Positions 5,676-7,094 of a DNA stretch of 7,094 nucleotides are shown piece after piece. The notes under the pieces were generated by a model, which worked only from the letters and a program-made list of their open reading frames with translations, had not been told where the DNA came from and ran no database searches. A program made the translations under genes and the position numbers. Numbering within the stretch: position 1 is the stretch's first letter; each line of letters starts with the position of its first letter. The stretch lies in the NCBI GenBank assembly GCA_003556985.1, contig PWPZ01000104.1, positions 1-7,094 on the forward strand. The letters run 5' to 3'. This stretch comes from Bacteroidota bacterium. Lineage in GTDB: Bacteria > Bacteroidota > Bacteroidia > Bacteroidales > PUMT01.

Positions 5676-6236
5676 TTAACCCTGGTCAATATTACCCAAA
5701 GAAAAGTTTTCCGGGAATTTGGGAGTAACATTCCTGTAAAATCTTTTTATTTTCAGCATATCCTTGTCAACATCACTTCCGGGATGGAAAAAATCACCGG
5801 TGCCTATTATTTTATTTTTGTAATCTATAAAACCAGGTACAACAGGCACATTGGCACCCGATGCGATTCTATGAAATCCTGTTTTCCACTCATCTACTCT
5901 GCTGCGTGTTCCCTCCGGCGTTAAAACGAGAATAAAACTGTCACGCATCTTAAATTCATTTATCATCTGCTCTACAATATCACTGTTACCATGCCGGTCA
6001 ACCGGAATGCCGCCAAGCAATTTCAGGAGGTTTCCCAGAGGAAAGTAAAAAAGCTCTTTCTTGATCATTATCTTTGCCCTGATGCCGGCCGCGAGATAAT
6101 ATAACTGACCCCAGACAAAATCCCAGTTACTTGTATGAGGTGCCACTACAACAACATACTTTTTTTGGCGTGGAAGCTCCCCGGCAATCTTCCAGCCCGA
6201 AATCCTAAGTATGTACCTGCTTAATTTACGGATCAC
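5676..6236 (-). CDS. PlsC-family 1-acylglycerol-3-phosphate-type acyltransferase
   Basis: A 186-residue member of the PlsC/LPLAT acyltransferase superfamily, which usually moves an acyl chain from acyl-ACP or acyl-CoA to a glycerolipid or other acceptor at the inner membrane. It shows the HX4D catalytic motif as HTSNWD (34-39), the GIPVDR motif (76-81), and PEGTR (107-111) for acceptor phosphate binding, followed by a family-typical late block VPVVPGFIDY (130-139). At 186 residues it is shorter than E. coli PlsC (about 245) and lacks an obvious N-terminal membrane helix, as in the small Bacteroidota family members, so the acceptor is uncertain. The start is GTG at 6236: an in-frame TAA lies nine codons upstream and no ATG is available between them. 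It lies 138 bases downstream of the glycosyltransferase gene on the same strand. Confidence 0.88.
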   Translation of the reverse strand: MIRKLSRYILRISGWKIAGELPRQKKYVVVVAPHTSNWDFVWGQLYYLAAGIRAKIMIKKELFYFPLGNLLKLLGGIPVDRHGNSDIVEQMINEFKMRDSFILVLTPEGTRSRVDEWKTGFHRIASGANVPVVPGFIDYKNKIIGTGDFFHPGSDVDKDMLKIKRFYRNVTPKFPENFSLGNIDQG

Positions 6237-6327
6237 CTTCTTGATAATAATTTTTTCGTCTTAATGCCCTGAATACCTGGTCGCCTTTTATAGCTGCAGA
6301 AAATAAGGAACCTGCCGATGATTTAAA

Positions 6328-6361
6328 GATAACAGGAACTTGATATTTATGAACTGTTATT
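6328..6361 (-). terminator. Possible weak terminator after the glycosyltransferase gene
   Basis: ATAACAG (6329-6335) and CTGTTAT (6354-6360) form a seven-pair stem, with an extra G-T pair possible at 6328/6361, over an 18-base loop. It lies just beyond the glycosyltransferase stop at 6375. On the minus strand only a short CTTT follows, so termination would be inefficient at best, and it may simply be a chance AT-rich repeat. Confidence 0.25.
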
Positions 6362-6374
6362 ACCGGGATACTGA

Positions 6375-7094
6375 TCAACCCGATGAAGCTGAAGAATCTT
6401 TGAACCCCTCACGAACCATTTTCCCCCAGCCTCTTTTACCCCTGAGATAGTCCCAATTGCCCTTAATTGCCCATGCCACTGTTAACGGGTGAAACAAAAA
6501 GGGTTCCAAAAAGGCAGTTCCAATAAGCTTGAGGACGTCCCGCTTTTTTTCATACTTGTGAAAAGTCATTTCTTCAAATAATACGGCCCAGACAGATAAT
6601 GAAACAGCAAAGGTATATACAAAAGAAAAAAGGAGTATTACAAATGGCCAGTTAGGATTACCGAAAATCACGTAAAAAATGAAAAACATGAAAGCAAAAA
6701 ACTCTATAACAGGTGCAAACCATTCAAAAAAGAACCAGTAAGGGTAACCCAGCATGCCGAATTTTTTATACTTGCGGCGAAAAAATATTTTCTTGTGGGA
6801 GAAAAGCGTTTCAATTGTTCCCCTCGCCCACCGGTTCCTTTGTCGGCCCAGTATCCTGGGTGTGGAGGGCACTTCAGTCCAGCACAGTGGATCGGGAATA
6901 TATGTAACTTCGTAGTCCTCACCTTTTTCGGTCATATACCTTCGCATTCTGACCACAAGTTCCATGTCCTCGCCAACCGTATCAATGTTGTAGCCTCCGC
7001 ATTTTATAACTGTCTCCCGGTCAAACATCCCAAGAGCCCCGGAAATCAGCAGTAATCCGTCGAGCTTTGCCCAGGCCATACGTCCCATAAGAAA
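6375..7094 (-). CDS. Membrane GT2 glycosyltransferase, C-terminal part
   Basis: This is the last 239 residues of a family-2 glycosyltransferase. The frame stays open to the window edge (Phe-Leu before the Met at 7088), so the start and the UDP-sugar-binding half are missing. Counting from that Met, the visible motifs are GALGMFDRETVIKCGGY (17-33), the acceptor-site GED (39-41), a TEVP turn (71-74) and QRNRWARG (83-90), the QxxRW signature of processive polysaccharide synthases such as BcsA and PgaC. Two membrane segments are clear (about 117-143 and 147-170), and a third hydrophobic stretch at about 186-208 may be re-entrant or interfacial. A basic tail rich in Gly and Trp follows (KGNWDYLRGKRGWGKM, 209-224). 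It probably adds sugars to an envelope or exopolysaccharide chain, but sugar and product cannot be told from this part. Confidence 0.9.
   Translation of the reverse strand, partial: FLMGRMAWAKLDGLLLISGALGMFDRETVIKCGGYNIDTVGEDMELVVRMRRYMTEKGEDYEVTYIPDPLCWTEVPSTPRILGRQRNRWARGTIETLFSHKKIFFRRKYKKFGMLGYPYWFFFEWFAPVIEFFAFMFFIFYVIFGNPNWPFVILLFSFVYTFAVSLSVWAVLFEEMTFHKYEKKRDVLKLIGTAFLEPFLFHPLTVAWAIKGNWDYLRGKRGWGKMVREGFKDSSASSG

Noticed and set aside
5695..5723. CCCAAA/TTTGGG inverted repeat as terminator of ndk
   Set aside because: The 17-base loop is long, no T-tract follows, and it lies in coding sequence of the acyltransferase.

Overview
The window looks like a chromosomal piece of a Bacteroidota genome, probably from the Bacteroidales/Marinilabiliales side. 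The reasons are three consecutive FKBP-type lipoproteins (one GldI-like), a flavobacterial-length nucleoside diphosphate kinase, no clear Shine-Dalgarno sequences before the starts, AT-rich intergenic DNA, and TAnnTTTG-type -7 boxes in one divergent spacer. The organism call rests on recalled family resemblance, not on a search.

Layout. Positions 1-126 (minus) hold the first 42 codons of a PhnP-like metallo-beta-lactamase-fold hydrolase. A divergent spacer (127-339) with overlapping inverted repeats separates it from a short RsmI-like SAM-dependent methyltransferase (340-1044, plus). That gene converges on a minus-strand block read right to left: a DHH/NrnA-type phosphoesterase (5043-3997, GTG start), a GldI-like single-FKBP lipoprotein (3980-3438), and two tandem two-domain FKBP lipoproteins (3095-2175 and 2015-1083). 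A strong intrinsic terminator for this block lies inside the last codons of the convergent methyltransferase gene (988-1023). Nucleoside diphosphate kinase (5242-5664, plus) is divergent from the phosphoesterase and converges with a PlsC-type acyltransferase (6236-5676, minus, GTG start). Upstream of the acyltransferase is the C-terminal part of a membrane GT2 glycosyltransferase (7094-6375, minus, open at the window edge).

How the genes work together. The three lipoproteins are predicted periplasm-facing folding helpers, with five 'helix + FKBP' modules in all. The two larger ones arose by duplication of a two-domain ancestor and share a near-identical 22-23 bp element upstream of their starts. 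The GldI-like protein sits 16 bp behind the NrnA-like gene, so a cytoplasmic nanoRNA/pAp phosphatase and an envelope lipoprotein are probably co-transcribed. The glycosyltransferase and acyltransferase suggest envelope glycan or lipid synthesis. I see no mobile element, CRISPR array, tRNA or rRNA. Most of this is conserved core-type sequence; the unusual points are the FKBP cluster, its shared upstream element and the terminator hidden in coding DNA.
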